A DNA stretch of 30,743 nucleotides from Firmicutes bacterium UBA1426 (GTDB lineage: Bacteria; Bacillota; Clostridia; Peptostreptococcales; Anaerovoracaceae), in assembly GCA_002329675.1 (NCBI GenBank), contig DCUA01000166.1, positions 28,971 to 59,713 of the forward strand, in the 5' to 3' direction. This document shows positions 1-10,372 of the stretch, in pieces (the stretch's first letter is position 1; each line of letters starts with the position of its first letter). Under the pieces are notes generated by a model, which saw nothing but the letters and a program-made list of their open reading frames with translations, was not told where the DNA came from and made no database searches. Both the position numbers and the translations under genes were made by a program.

Positions 1-188
1 GGTTGCAGATCCTCTGAGATCATTTCCTTTGGCATTTCAACATCGTTGATAACAGGTAAACGGAATTCAAAGCTAACCTCACCTGATACATCGAGCTGAT
101 CTGTCCAGTAACCATAGCTGGTGGTTAGTATACCAAGGGTCAAGGCTGTGATTGTTATCAGAAGGAGCAGCTGCTTTTTACACTTCAT
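1..188 (-). CDS. SipW/TasA-like secreted protein, partial (3' end beyond the window)
   Basis: Only the first 62 residues lie in the window. They begin with a basic stretch (MKCKKQ), a hydrophobic segment of about 18 residues, and then a Gly-Tyr-Trp-Thr-Asp-Gln-Leu run followed by Val-Ser-Gly-Glu-Val. That aromatic-Thr-Asp pattern straight after the signal hydrophobic core is typical of proteins processed by SipW-type signal peptidases (TasA/camelysin-like matrix or fibre proteins), so the product is probably exported. The start is supported by a GGAGGGG element about 7 bases upstream. It begins 6 bases after the stop of the preceding gene, whose signal region is very similar (Gly-Tyr-Thr-Asp, Val-Glu-Gly-Glu-Val), so the two look like tandem paralogues in one operon. 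Neither sipW nor a kinase gene is visible. The exact function is unknown. Confidence 0.55.
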   Translation of the reverse strand, partial: MKCKKQLLLLITITALTLGILTTSYGYWTDQLDVSGEVSFEFRLPVINDVEMPKEMISEDLQ

Positions 189-193
189 TCCTA

Positions 194-982
194 TCACTCC
201 CCTCCTGCGTTGAACTGATCTAAGACTAAGGGAATCTCAAAGCCATAGCAGCCCTGTATTGATAACTCCAGCTGATCGATTCCAACCATTTCCTTGAGAA
301 CTTCTTCAGGCAGATCGAACTCACTCAGCTCCACTTTTCTGGCAGAAAGAATTTCCTGGCTGTCTGCCGGCTCCAGCGTGATCGTGCCCTCCATCCTGTC
401 ACCCTTTTTATTTGGTAACAACGTATGGGTTGCGCGGAACTGTCCCAGAGTATCCGGTAAAAGATCATAAACTACTTGAGGAACCGCATCTATGGCTTCA
501 TTTTCTGATCCGCAGCCGTAGGATCCATCTTCAGAGATTCCGGAGATGCTCCACTCCGGCGTTTTGGACATAAGCTTGAAAGGTATCTCTCCCAAAGAAC
601 TTCTTTTATCCTTTTCTGTGATCTTTGCAGCCCTCTGCACACTCTGCCCATCGGCTACGGCTATGGAATAAATAATAAGAATCTTAGCACTTCTGTTCTC
701 AAATAACGAGAAATCGATGGGGCCTATATCTGTAATAGAAAGTGATTTTCCATCAAAGTCTATGTTTGCGTCCAGTTTACGGAATTTGCCACTATCAGTT
801 TCTAAGCCGATCAGAAAATCCCGGTCTTTTCTGGTATCCACGAATTTGAAGCCCATGCTGCCCGTGGAAACTTCCCCCTCAACCGTCAATATATCGGTGT
901 AACCTGCGTAGCTTACCCCCAACATCCCCACCATTACTGCTGAAAGCATCAAGAGCCCGACTTTGCTAAACATTTTTCTCAT
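194..982 (-). CDS. SipW-dependent-type signal peptide protein (262 aa), TasA/camelysin-like
   Basis: Probable exported or surface protein of unknown function. The chosen start (MRKMFSKVG) follows a GGAGGAAGAA ribosome binding site; a longer in-frame extension upstream lacks one. Residues 6-27 form a hydrophobic signal segment ending in Ser-Tyr-Ala, then Gly-Tyr-Thr-Asp and Val-Glu-Gly-Glu-Val-Ser-Thr-Gly, the pattern seen where SipW-type peptidases cut TasA-like proteins. The rest is hydrophilic, mixed-charge and predicted largely beta-rich, with no enzyme motif that I recognise. Two cysteines near residue 155 and one near residue 247 could form disulfides. It lies between a LuxR-type regulator gene (53 bases upstream) and a second protein with a related N-terminus (5 bases downstream). 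That suggests a regulator-plus-matrix-protein operon. The family call rests on the N-terminus only. Confidence 0.6.
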   Translation of the reverse strand: MRKMFSKVGLLMLSAVMVGMLGVSYAGYTDILTVEGEVSTGSMGFKFVDTRKDRDFLIGLETDSGKFRKLDANIDFDGKSLSITDIGPIDFSLFENRSAKILIIYSIAVADGQSVQRAAKITEKDKRSSLGEIPFKLMSKTPEWSISGISEDGSYGCGSENEAIDAVPQVVYDLLPDTLGQFRATHTLLPNKKGDRMEGTITLEPADSQEILSARKVELSEFDLPEEVLKEMVGIDQLELSIQGCYGFEIPLVLDQFNAGGE

Positions 983-1035
983 TTCTTCCTCCGGCCGGCC
1001 TTTCGGAATAAATTCATGCAATATTTCTTCCTTAA

Positions 1036-1653
1036 TTATCTACCGGATATTTTATTCGCATACATCAGCACTTCCATGCGGCTGGACATGTTCAATTTCG
1101 TTAAGATGTTGCTGATATGCTTTTTTGCGGTACCTTCGGAAATGTACAAGTTGTTTCCGATTTGCGAATTTGTCAGCCCTTTACTCAGTTCTGCCAGGAC
1201 ATCCATCTCTCTCTCAGTGAGAAGACACATGCCTTCCCTTTCTTTTCCGTTCAATGCCTTTTCAACCAGCTGCGGTGGGTAGTACTTTTCTCCGCGAAGG
1301 ATGAGGTTATAAGCGTATTTCAGATCTTCTTCATCCGTTTCCCTCAGGATATAACCCTCAACATTGAGATCTTTTGCCCTTCGAAATTCGAAGATGTTGA
1401 TGGATGACGCCATTAATATAAATTTTGGTACTTTTTCATTCATCGATCTGATTCCGTCGATGAGATCGAAACCACTCCGGTCATGAAGATGCAGCCCTAC
1501 GAAAATGATATCTGCGGGATCTTCTTTGTGGATCTCCAAAGCTTCATCTATTGTCATGACTTCAATGCACTGCTGGTCGTCCCTCTCTGAAAAGAGAACC
1601 TGAAAGATTCCTTTCCGGATCAGAGGTTGATCGTCAACAATGAGAACCTTCAA
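1036..1653 (-). CDS. LuxR/NarL-type response regulator with a degenerate receiver domain (205 aa)
   Basis: DNA-binding transcription regulator. Residues 1-115 are a receiver fold: KVLIVDDQPLIRKG supplies the acidic Asp7-Asp8 pair. The strand that should end in the phosphoacceptor Asp reads Ile-Ile-Phe-Val-Gly-Leu-His, giving Gly53 (codon GGG), and the usual switch Lys is Arg in Gly-Tyr-Ile-Leu-Arg. Residues about 140-200 are a canonical LuxR helix-turn-helix (LTEREMDVLAELSKG, then SEGTAKKHISNIL). It is probably not controlled by ordinary phosphorylation. The start is TTG, supported by GGAGGT 8 bases upstream; no ATG fits. A promoter candidate and an inverted repeat lie upstream, and the two SipW-type secreted-protein genes follow, which are its likely targets. 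No histidine kinase gene is in the window. Confidence 0.85.
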   Translation of the reverse strand: MKVLIVDDQPLIRKGIFQVLFSERDDQQCIEVMTIDEALEIHKEDPADIIFVGLHLHDRSGFDLIDGIRSMNEKVPKFILMASSINIFEFRRAKDLNVEGYILRETDEEDLKYAYNLILRGEKYYPPQLVEKALNGKEREGMCLLTEREMDVLAELSKGLTNSQIGNNLYISEGTAKKHISNILTKLNMSSRMEVLMYANKISGR

Positions 1654-1678
1654 TTTCCAAGACCTCCATTGAATGATT

Positions 1679-1698
1679 CAATTACTTGAAAGTAGTTG
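1679..1698. promoter_or_regulatory. Inverted repeat, candidate operator upstream of the LuxR-type regulator
   Basis: A 20-base near-palindrome, CAATTACTTGAAAGTAGTTG (half-site CAAyTACTTk, two mismatches between arms), lies 26 bases before the TTG start and just downstream of the candidate promoter. LuxR-family dimers bind such repeats, so autoregulation is possible. This is inferred from position and symmetry only. Confidence 0.3.
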
Positions 1699-1714
1699 AT
1701 ACTCCCTCAATGAA

Positions 1715-1743
1715 ATTTTACAGACAGACAACCTTAGTAGCAA
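1715..1743 (-). promoter_or_regulatory. Candidate sigma-A promoter for the regulator/SipW-protein operon
   Basis: On the minus strand TTGCTA (1743-1738) and TAAAAT (1720-1715) are separated by exactly 17 bases. The match to consensus is moderate (two and one mismatches). It sits between the putP terminator and the regulator start. Confidence 0.4.
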
Positions 1744-1823
1744 CTTTTTTTCATTGACAAATAGCAGTGAAAAAGCTCATTTTTCAAGGTTTTAAGCACT
1801 TCATAATACATAATACGACAAAG

Positions 1824-1847
1824 AACCCCGGCATGTTTGCCGGGGTT
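1824..1847 (-). terminator. Intrinsic terminator of putP
   Basis: The arms AACCCCGGC and GCCGGGGTT form a perfect 9-bp GC-rich stem with a 6-base loop, followed on the minus strand by a T-rich tract (TTCTTTG). It lies about 40 bases past the putP stop and before the regulator promoter. The plus-strand side also has a short T run, so it could work both ways. Confidence 0.8.
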
Positions 1848-1886
1848 TTGATACGTGATATCTGATTTATATATTACGTTTCCGGT

Positions 1887-3455
1887 TTATGATCCGAGGC
1901 TGATCCGCCTGGCTGCTTCAAATTCTTTAAGAACGTCAGCGCCCGGCACCTTTGAAAGCATAGACACGATCAGTATGAACAGACTGGAGGTCACGAATGC
2001 CGGGAATAGTTCATAAATACTGAAAATACCACCCATGGGAGTCAGGACTAGTTCCCAGAAAAAGACCATACCGCCACCACTGAGCATACCAGCAATTGCC
2101 CCTGCTCTTGTAACGCGTTTCCAGAAGAGAGAGAATAGCATGATCGGCCCAAAAGTAGCTCCAAACCCTGCCCATGCAAAGGAAACTACTGTAAATATCA
2201 CGCTATTTTCATCAAGAGCTATAATCATCGCACAGATCGCGATCACGATCAAAGTTGCTCTGGTGCAGTAAAGGATCGTCTTATCCGAGGCATCTTTCTT
2301 CAGCATTCCGTGGAATATATTCTTGGAAAATGCAGATGCAGCAATGAGAAGGTAGGAATCAGAGGAGCTGATCGTTGCAGCCAGAATACCGGCCATCACA
2401 ACACCGGCTATAATGGGTATGAAAAAGCTGGTTGCCAGCAAGATGAATATGCTCTCTGAAGAGCTTTGGGTCAACAATGCGCCGGGGTATAATGCCCGGC
2501 CGATAATGCCGATGGACACAGCAGCTAACAGGGAAATGGCACACCATATCGTTGCGATCCTTCTGGACATTTTTAGTTGCTGCGGGTTTTTAATAGCCAT
2601 AAATTTGAGCAGCACCTGCGGCATTCCAAAATACCCTAAGCCCCAGGAGAGAGTTGAAATGACAGTCAGTAATCCATATGGTGCTGCATCTCCAAACAGA
2701 GGTTGTCCACCCTCTCCGATCTGCTGGACACCTTCTGTCAGAACAGGCTGTGCAATACCGAAGAACTCAAAGAAACCAGGGATCTGCCGGACGTTTTCCA
2801 TGACGACAGATATACCTCCTGCTGCTGAAACACCACCAATCAAAACGACCAGTAGGGAAAAGAACATGACAACACCCTGCATGAAATCTGAAGCACTCTC
2901 TGCCAGAAAACCACCTACATATGTATAACAGACAACAAAGACGGCTCCGGCAATCATCATATATTGGTATTTAACATCGAACAAAGTGCTGAAAAGCTTG
3001 CCAACCGTTACGAGGCAGCTTGCTGCATAGACCGTGAAAAATATCAGAATAAACAAGGCCGCGATAGTCATCAGCACCTTTTTATTCTCTTTGAACCGAT
3101 TGCTGAAAAAGTCGGGAATGGTTATGGAATCATTGGCAATTACCGTGTAATTTCTCAGTCGTTTTGAAACAAAAAGCCAATTCAGATATGTGCCGATCAG
3201 CAATCCTATTGCCGTCCAGATAGCATCGCTGAGGCCATACCAGTATGCGACGCCGGGCAAACCCATCAGGAGCCAACCGCTCATATCGGAAGCTTCTGCG
3301 CCCATCGCGGTGATCCACGGTCCCAATGATCTGCCTCCGATCAGATAATTTTCGCTGCTCTCCCCTGCCCTTTTGTGGTAATACACACCGATGCCGATCA
3401 CCACTGCCATATAAAGCATCATGGCGATGAATATTTGTCCTGTGTCACCCATCAT
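1887..3455 (-). CDS. putP: Sodium/proline symporter PutP (522 aa)
   Basis: Integral membrane Na+-coupled proline (solute:sodium symporter family) uptake protein. About 13 hydrophobic segments span the chain, which is close to the usual ~500 residues. Hallmarks of the PutP branch are visible: YLIGGRSLGPWITAMGAEASDMSGW near residues 37-61 (cation/substrate site region of TM2), SITIPDFFSNRF near 110-121, and the Gly-rich loop around residue 270 (LSWGLGYFGMPQ). AAGGAG lies about 7 bases upstream of the ATG. The gene is monocistronic: a strong terminator follows and 112 bases separate it from the rlmD-like gene. Proline specificity is inferred from family resemblance. Confidence 0.9.
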   Translation of the reverse strand: MMGDTGQIFIAMMLYMAVVIGIGVYYHKRAGESSENYLIGGRSLGPWITAMGAEASDMSGWLLMGLPGVAYWYGLSDAIWTAIGLLIGTYLNWLFVSKRLRNYTVIANDSITIPDFFSNRFKENKKVLMTIAALFILIFFTVYAASCLVTVGKLFSTLFDVKYQYMMIAGAVFVVCYTYVGGFLAESASDFMQGVVMFFSLLVVLIGGVSAAGGISVVMENVRQIPGFFEFFGIAQPVLTEGVQQIGEGGQPLFGDAAPYGLLTVISTLSWGLGYFGMPQVLLKFMAIKNPQQLKMSRRIATIWCAISLLAAVSIGIIGRALYPGALLTQSSSESIFILLATSFFIPIIAGVVMAGILAATISSSDSYLLIAASAFSKNIFHGMLKKDASDKTILYCTRATLIVIAICAMIIALDENSVIFTVVSFAWAGFGATFGPIMLFSLFWKRVTRAGAIAGMLSGGGMVFFWELVLTPMGGIFSIYELFPAFVTSSLFILIVSMLSKVPGADVLKEFEAARRISLGS

Positions 3456-3567
3456 AGATTACTCCTTGTTACGCTTAAGTCCAAAATAAAAACATGTATA
3501 CAATAATGCGATATGTGTATGACTTTATCACATTATCACCCGCCTGTAAATATAAATTCATAGATAC

Positions 3568-4722
3568 TTATTCTTTTACCAGCAGAGCCAGAGCTTCTAT
3601 GTGTTTCGTGAAGGGGAAATTATCGTAAGCTTTCAATGTATCCGTACGATACCCGAAAAGCATTGCAGTTGCAAGGTTTTGAGCTAATGTCTTCGGGTTA
3701 CAGGAGATGTAAACAATTTCTTTAACTCCGTAGTTCAGTATTTTCTCCAAAGCTTTCGGGTGAACGCCGGATCTGGGAGGATCCAAAATGATCACGTCAG
3801 GTTTGTCTGTCAGTCCATCCAGTACTTTTAAGACATCCCCTGCTATAAATGTACAATTGGTAAGACCGTTCAACTCTGCGCTGGTTCTGGCTGTCTCTAC
3901 TGCCTCTTCTACCAATTCAATGCCAATGGCCTTTTTCGCACGAAGAGCTGCTGTCTGGGTTATGGTTCCCGTACCGGAATACAGATCAAATACAGTCTTG
4001 CCCGAAAGATCCGGGATCAAAGATAATGCCTCTGTGTAGAGCCTCTCCACAGCCTGTACGTTTGTTTGAAAAAAGGAGAATGCGCTGACCCGAAACTTTA
4101 GTCCCAGTAATTCTTCATTGTAATAAGCTCTTCCCTTAAGAATATTCAGCTTATCACAGACTACTGAATCTGAAAGATTATCGTTTTCCGTGTGCAGTAT
4201 TCCAACCACTTGATTGTTAAGGTCAAGGCCTTCTATAAGGGACACATAGGACGTACCGTCGAAGGGCTGTTGCGTACTGGTAACCATATTGATCAGCAAT
4301 TCGCAGGTATGTTCCCCTTTTCGAAGGATCAGATGCCGGAGCAGTCCTTTGTGGCTCTTTTTATGGTAGAAGGAATATTCATGTTCTTTGCAGAATGTAA
4401 GGGTTGCTTCTAATACCCGGTTAAAGTCAGGGTCCACAATCTGACATTGTCCGGTGGTGATAATGGACATGTAGCGTCCCTGCTTATGAAGGCCGAGGGT
4501 CATTTCTCCGTCTTTTACTTCATCGCCGAAGGTGTACTCCATCTTATTCCGATAAGCGTAGCGTGTCGGACTCCCTTCTATACCTAAAAAACGGTCATAG
4601 GTAACCAGGTTGTCTTTAAAATGGCGAAGGACCTCCTTAGCCTTTAACTGCAGTTGTTCTTCGTAGGGGATACCCTGGTAGATACAGCCTCCGCAATCAG
4701 CCCGGTGTTTGCATAAGTCCAA
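3568..4722 (-). CDS. rlmD: 23S rRNA (uracil-C5)-methyltransferase, RlmD/RumA family, without TRAM domain (384 aa)
   Basis: SAM-dependent m5U methyltransferase acting on 23S rRNA. Cys4, Cys10, Cys13 and Cys93 match the four [4Fe-4S] ligands of RumA. The SAM-binding motif is FDLYSGTGTI at 246-255. LDPPRSGVHP at 313-322 carries the conserved Asp-Pro-Pro, and the catalytic nucleophile is Cys341 in YISCNPKTL. The general-base Glu is in HIEALALL (Glu376). The protein is shorter than the ~430-450 usual because the N-terminal TRAM domain is absent: the Fe-S cysteines start at residue 4. The start is TTG with AAAGGAGGG 7 bases upstream. It is the last gene of the ruv–queA–tgt–metA run, 25 bases after metA. 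Which uridine it modifies (RlmC-, RlmD- or RlmCD-type) cannot be told. Confidence 0.85.
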   Translation of the reverse strand: MDLCKHRADCGGCIYQGIPYEEQLQLKAKEVLRHFKDNLVTYDRFLGIEGSPTRYAYRNKMEYTFGDEVKDGEMTLGLHKQGRYMSIITTGQCQIVDPDFNRVLEATLTFCKEHEYSFYHKKSHKGLLRHLILRKGEHTCELLINMVTSTQQPFDGTSYVSLIEGLDLNNQVVGILHTENDNLSDSVVCDKLNILKGRAYYNEELLGLKFRVSAFSFFQTNVQAVERLYTEALSLIPDLSGKTVFDLYSGTGTITQTAALRAKKAIGIELVEEAVETARTSAELNGLTNCTFIAGDVLKVLDGLTDKPDVIILDPPRSGVHPKALEKILNYGVKEIVYISCNPKTLAQNLATAMLFGYRTDTLKAYDNFPFTKHIEALALLVKE

Positions 4723-4747
4723 TGGATGTCCCTCCTTTCGGTTTTTC

Positions 4748-5674
4748 TTACTTTCTCAACAAATCCAATTTGCTGAGATCGTAAGGAGTCTCCTGATAAA
4801 CATAATTTAGCCAGTTCGCAAAAAACAGATTAGCGTGCCCTCTCCAGCGAACCAGGATTTTCTTTGATGGATCGTCATTTTCAAAGTAATTAACAGGAAC
4901 ATTGATGGGGAGCCCCTTTTTTACATCCCTCTCATATTCCAGCTTCAGTGTTTCTCTGTCGTACTCCGCATGACCCTGAACAAAGATCATGCGTTTGTCC
5001 TTCGTTGCTATGATGTGCGGCCCGGCGATACTGGATTCTGCCAGGATCTTCAATTCGGGAAAGTCCAGAATATCCTCCTTCATGACCTGGGTGTGCCTGC
5101 TGTGAGGGGCATAGAATACTTCGTCAAAACCCCGCATCAGCTCTGATCTCTTATCTTTCAGTTTATGCGGGTATACGCCGAATAATTTCTCTGGCAGCAC
5201 GTATTTGTCGATTCCGTAATGATAATACAGACCCGCCTGTGCTCCCCAGCATATGTGCAGAACGCTGAAGACATTATTCTTGCTGTACTCCATGATCTCC
5301 GACAGTTCTTTCCAATAGTCCACCTCTTCAAAAGGCAAAAACTCAACGGGCGCTCCTGTGATTATCATTCCATCAAAGCGATGGTTTTTGATCTCTTCAA
5401 AGGTGTTGTAAAAGTTCTCCAAATGCTCTTTCTTCGTGTTTTTGGAATCGTGAGAATCCATGGTTAGAAGATTCAGATTTACCTGAAGAGGCGTGTTTGC
5501 CAGAAGGCGGATCAGTTGTGTTTCTGTAACCTCCTTAGTGGGCATCAGATTAACGATGGCAATTTCCAGAGGGCGGATATCCTGCGTTTCGGCCCGGACC
5601 TGGTTCATTACAAAAACATTTTCTTCTTTTAATATCTTAAATGCAGGTAGTCCCTTAGGAACTATAATAGGCAT
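4748..5674 (-). CDS. metA: Homoserine O-acyltransferase MetA, predicted acetyl-CoA specific (308 aa)
   Basis: First committed step of methionine synthesis from homoserine, cytoplasmic. The length and N-terminus ([12 protein letters not shown]) match the MetA family. The catalytic Cys142 (HICWGAQAG) and the His235/Glu237 pair (QGHAEYD) line up with the E. coli enzyme in both spacing and number. The position known to set acyl specificity, residue 111, is Glu here (GAPVE) rather than the Gly of the E. coli succinyltransferase. Known family behaviour then predicts O-acetylhomoserine as the product. AAAGGAG lies 9 bases before the ATG. The gene sits between tgt and rlmD, an unusual partner for this operon, and a strong stem-loop stands in the short tgt–metA gap. 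I saw no SAM riboswitch. Confidence 0.92.
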   Translation of the reverse strand: MPIIVPKGLPAFKILKEENVFVMNQVRAETQDIRPLEIAIVNLMPTKEVTETQLIRLLANTPLQVNLNLLTMDSHDSKNTKKEHLENFYNTFEEIKNHRFDGMIITGAPVEFLPFEEVDYWKELSEIMEYSKNNVFSVLHICWGAQAGLYYHYGIDKYVLPEKLFGVYPHKLKDKRSELMRGFDEVFYAPHSRHTQVMKEDILDFPELKILAESSIAGPHIIATKDKRMIFVQGHAEYDRETLKLEYERDVKKGLPINVPVNYFENDDPSKKILVRWRGHANLFFANWLNYVYQETPYDLSKLDLLRK

Positions 5675-5696
5675 GTATACTCACTCCTTTATGCAA

Positions 5697-5717
5697 CCAC
5701 GGGGTCTGCCCCCGTGG
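5697..5717 (-). other. Stem-loop in the tgt–metA junction
   Basis: CCACGGGG and CCCCGTGG form a perfect 8-bp stem with a 5-base loop, 9 bases after the tgt stop and just before the metA ribosome binding site. No T run follows on the minus strand, so it is not an obvious terminator of tgt. It may protect or cut the transcript between the two cistrons. Confidence 0.6.
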
Positions 5718-5725
5718 CAGGTTTT

Positions 5726-7892
<2,167 letters not shown>

Positions 7893-7893
<1 letters not shown>

Positions 7894-9302
7894 CAATCGA
7901 CCTCAATATCTGTAAAGTAATAATTTAGTATGTCCATAAAACCCATACCTTGCTTTGCCATTTCTATAGCTCCATCCTGGGACATTCCCACGCCATGACC
8001 GTAACCTCTGCCCGTTAGTATCAATGCCCCTCTGTTAGCTGTGATGCTGTCATCAAAGTCCCCGGGTTCCTTTTCAGGGGCCTCAAGCTTTACTGTTCCA
8101 TTTCCCTTTGTCAAAGACAGCGAAGTGACAACCACTGCCTGCGCTTTTCCTCTCTCAGACAGAACATGGATGGTGCCGGGATCCGTCACAGTTTTCATAC
8201 CATTGGCAGAAAGCATAGTCAATTTTATATTGCTGCCTGAGGGGAGATTGCCTGTATAGTTTTCACCGATGACAAAATGCCTGGAACGCACCAATGAATT
8301 GCCCAGAACTGTCCGGATCCTTGACTTTGATAGTTCTACTTCTCCTTTTTCACCTTGGATGATAAGAGAAGATACCGCTCCCGATCCGTCACGTCCTCCT
8401 ATTGCAACGGATTTTACGGTTCCCGGATCCAGTTGGGCCTGAAGCAGCTTCTGGTACAGGGTATCAAAGTTCATGGTGACCTGCCATGTATATTCCGGTG
8501 AGTAAGCGTCGGGGACCCCTCTTAAGTATGGTGTACGGGTAGACCATTCGTCCTCTGAATTTTGGGTATGGCCGCCGCTGTTCTTATGATAATAGACCTC
8601 TGCCGGTTCACCCCGGTAGCGGATGATCATTCCATCAGTTTCATCCACAGCCCTTGTGGTACTTGCATACTCGTCCTTACATCCTCCATAGACCTGGCAA
8701 TGGGTTACGGCACAGAGATCAAATCCGTTCTCATAATGACGCCCCCTGCCAACCTCTGCAAATGTCCTGGCTGTAATGGCCTGGGCTTTCAAGGCCTCCA
8801 ACGGGTTGCTCTGACCCATTTCTCTGTGGACTACTCCATACAGATACTCATTCATAGTCAGATAATTGATTACGGAGAGAGTGTTGTTACTGACCTTTAG
8901 CAGAATACCTCCCCGATACCGCTGTCCGTCTACGGACAAAATACAATGGTCTCCCTCTCCATAGGGCATGAGACAACCATTTATTCCTATATCAGCGGAT
9001 ATCAATACACCACCGCTGTCCCGCAGTTCCACGTGACCATCCTGGACGGTTGCAATCAACTCCTGGTATCCGGGTAGAGGAAGAGTTTCTGTAAACCCAT
9101 TCTCTGACACCGATCCCAGAACAAAACCGTCAGGAGACTGAATGCTCTGAGACATAACATTAGTTCCATACTTAAGGCCTATTTTAATATAATCAGAGGC
9201 TTCGGCCGCCTCTGCATGGATCGGATGCAAGGCCATTACAAGTATTACAGCGGATAACAGCATAGCTTTTAATATATATGCTAGTATTCGGCTCCCTTTC
9301 AA
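7893..9302 (-). CDS. spoIID: SpoIID/LytB-domain protein, exported (469 aa)
   Basis: Predicted peptidoglycan-acting protein of the SpoIID/LytB family; SpoIID of Bacillus is a lytic transglycosylase needed for engulfment. Residues 5-30 are a signal or anchor segment (ending His-Ala-Glu-Ala). The SpoIID core includes [36 protein letters not shown], with the expected catalytic Glu161 in HREM. The C-terminal [15 protein letters not shown] motif (about residues 432-446) is the family signature. At 469 residues it is longer than Bacillus SpoIID (~343); the extra part is N-terminal and between the motifs. The start is TTG with GAGGTGA close upstream. It lies between ruvB and queA, a placement seen in Clostridia. 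The family has members in non-sporulating species, so the gene alone does not prove sporulation. Confidence 0.88.
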
Positions 9303-9333
9303 TTTGTCACCTCATTTTCTCATTAGGGTTTTC

Positions 9334-10362
9334 TCAATCATTCAGTGTCAGCTGCTGATCTCCCGGAGTCGCAAGACCTAAATGCCGATAAGCTTCCTCC
9401 GATACCATTCTTCCCTTTTGTGTCCTATGTAGAAATCCGGCCTGTATTAAATATGGCTCGTACACATCTTCAATGGTGACGCGTTCCTCTCCAATGGAGG
9501 CTGCGATGGTGTCAATACCAACAGGACCGCCTTGAAACCGCTGTATTATGAGTGAAAGAATTTCCCGGTCCAGGCTCTCAAGTCCCCTCTTGTCAATACC
9601 CAGGGCTTTCAGCGTTTTATCTGTGATCTCTGTGTCGATGGAACCTGTACCCTTGACCTGACTGAAATCCCTCACCCTCTTTAACAAGCGATTTGCTACC
9701 CGGGGAGTTCCTCTTGATCTCATGGCAAGCTCCATCAAAGATGGTTCGTCAATTGAGATATTCAATATCTCAGCCGACCTGCGAATGATTTCCGCAAGTT
9801 CCTTCGGTGTATACATCTCGAACTTGCTGACTACGCCGAAACGGTCTCGCAGAGGTGCAGAAAGGCTTCCGGCACGAGTCGTTGCCCCGATAAGGGTAAA
9901 GCGAGCCAGATCAAGGCGGATGGATCTTGCAGAAGGACCTTTTCCGATGATGATATCCAGTGCGAAATCTTCCATTGCGGAATATAGAACCTCTTCCACT
10001 GAGCGGTTTAACCGGTGTATCTCATCGATGAATAAAACATCGTTTTCATTGAGGTTTGTAAGTATCGCAGCCAGATCTCCAGCCCGCTCAATAGCAGGAC
10101 CGGAAGTGATCCGAAGCTCAACACCCAGCTCGTTTGCGATGATTCCCGCCAGAGTGGTCTTTCCAAGCCCCGGAGGTCCGTAAAAGAGTACGTGATCCAA
10201 GGGTTCCTTACGCATTTTAGCCGCCTGGATATAGATCTTAAGATTGTCTGTAACACCCTTTTGCCCGATGTATTCATTAAAACGCTTCGGCCTTAGAGTT
10301 AGTTCCAGTTCTTCTTCTTCATTTTTCAATCTTGTCTCTACGATCCTGTCTTCAAAGTCCAT
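9334..10362 (-). CDS. ruvB: Holliday junction branch migration ATPase RuvB (342 aa)
   Basis: Hexameric AAA+ motor that drives branch migration with RuvA. The Walker A is GPPGLGKT (62-69), the Walker B is FIDEIHRLN, and the sensor/arginine region reads [21 protein letters not shown]-terminal winged helix with [15 protein letters not shown] is present. The N-terminus ([14 protein letters not shown]) and length are standard. It follows ruvA with a 10-base gap. Confidence 0.98.
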   Translation of the reverse strand: MDFEDRIVETRLKNEEEELELTLRPKRFNEYIGQKGVTDNLKIYIQAAKMRKEPLDHVLFYGPPGLGKTTLAGIIANELGVELRITSGPAIERAGDLAAILTNLNENDVLFIDEIHRLNRSVEEVLYSAMEDFALDIIIGKGPSARSIRLDLARFTLIGATTRAGSLSAPLRDRFGVVSKFEMYTPKELAEIIRRSAEILNISIDEPSLMELAMRSRGTPRVANRLLKRVRDFSQVKGTGSIDTEITDKTLKALGIDKRGLESLDREILSLIIQRFQGGPVGIDTIAASIGEERVTIEDVYEPYLIQAGFLHRTQKGRMVSEEAYRHLGLATPGDQQLTLND

Positions 10363-10372
10363 TCATACTCTC

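Noticed and set aside
5675..5725. SAM or T-box type leader before metA
   Set aside because: Only about 50 bases separate tgt and metA, and beyond one hairpin there are no conserved riboswitch elements.
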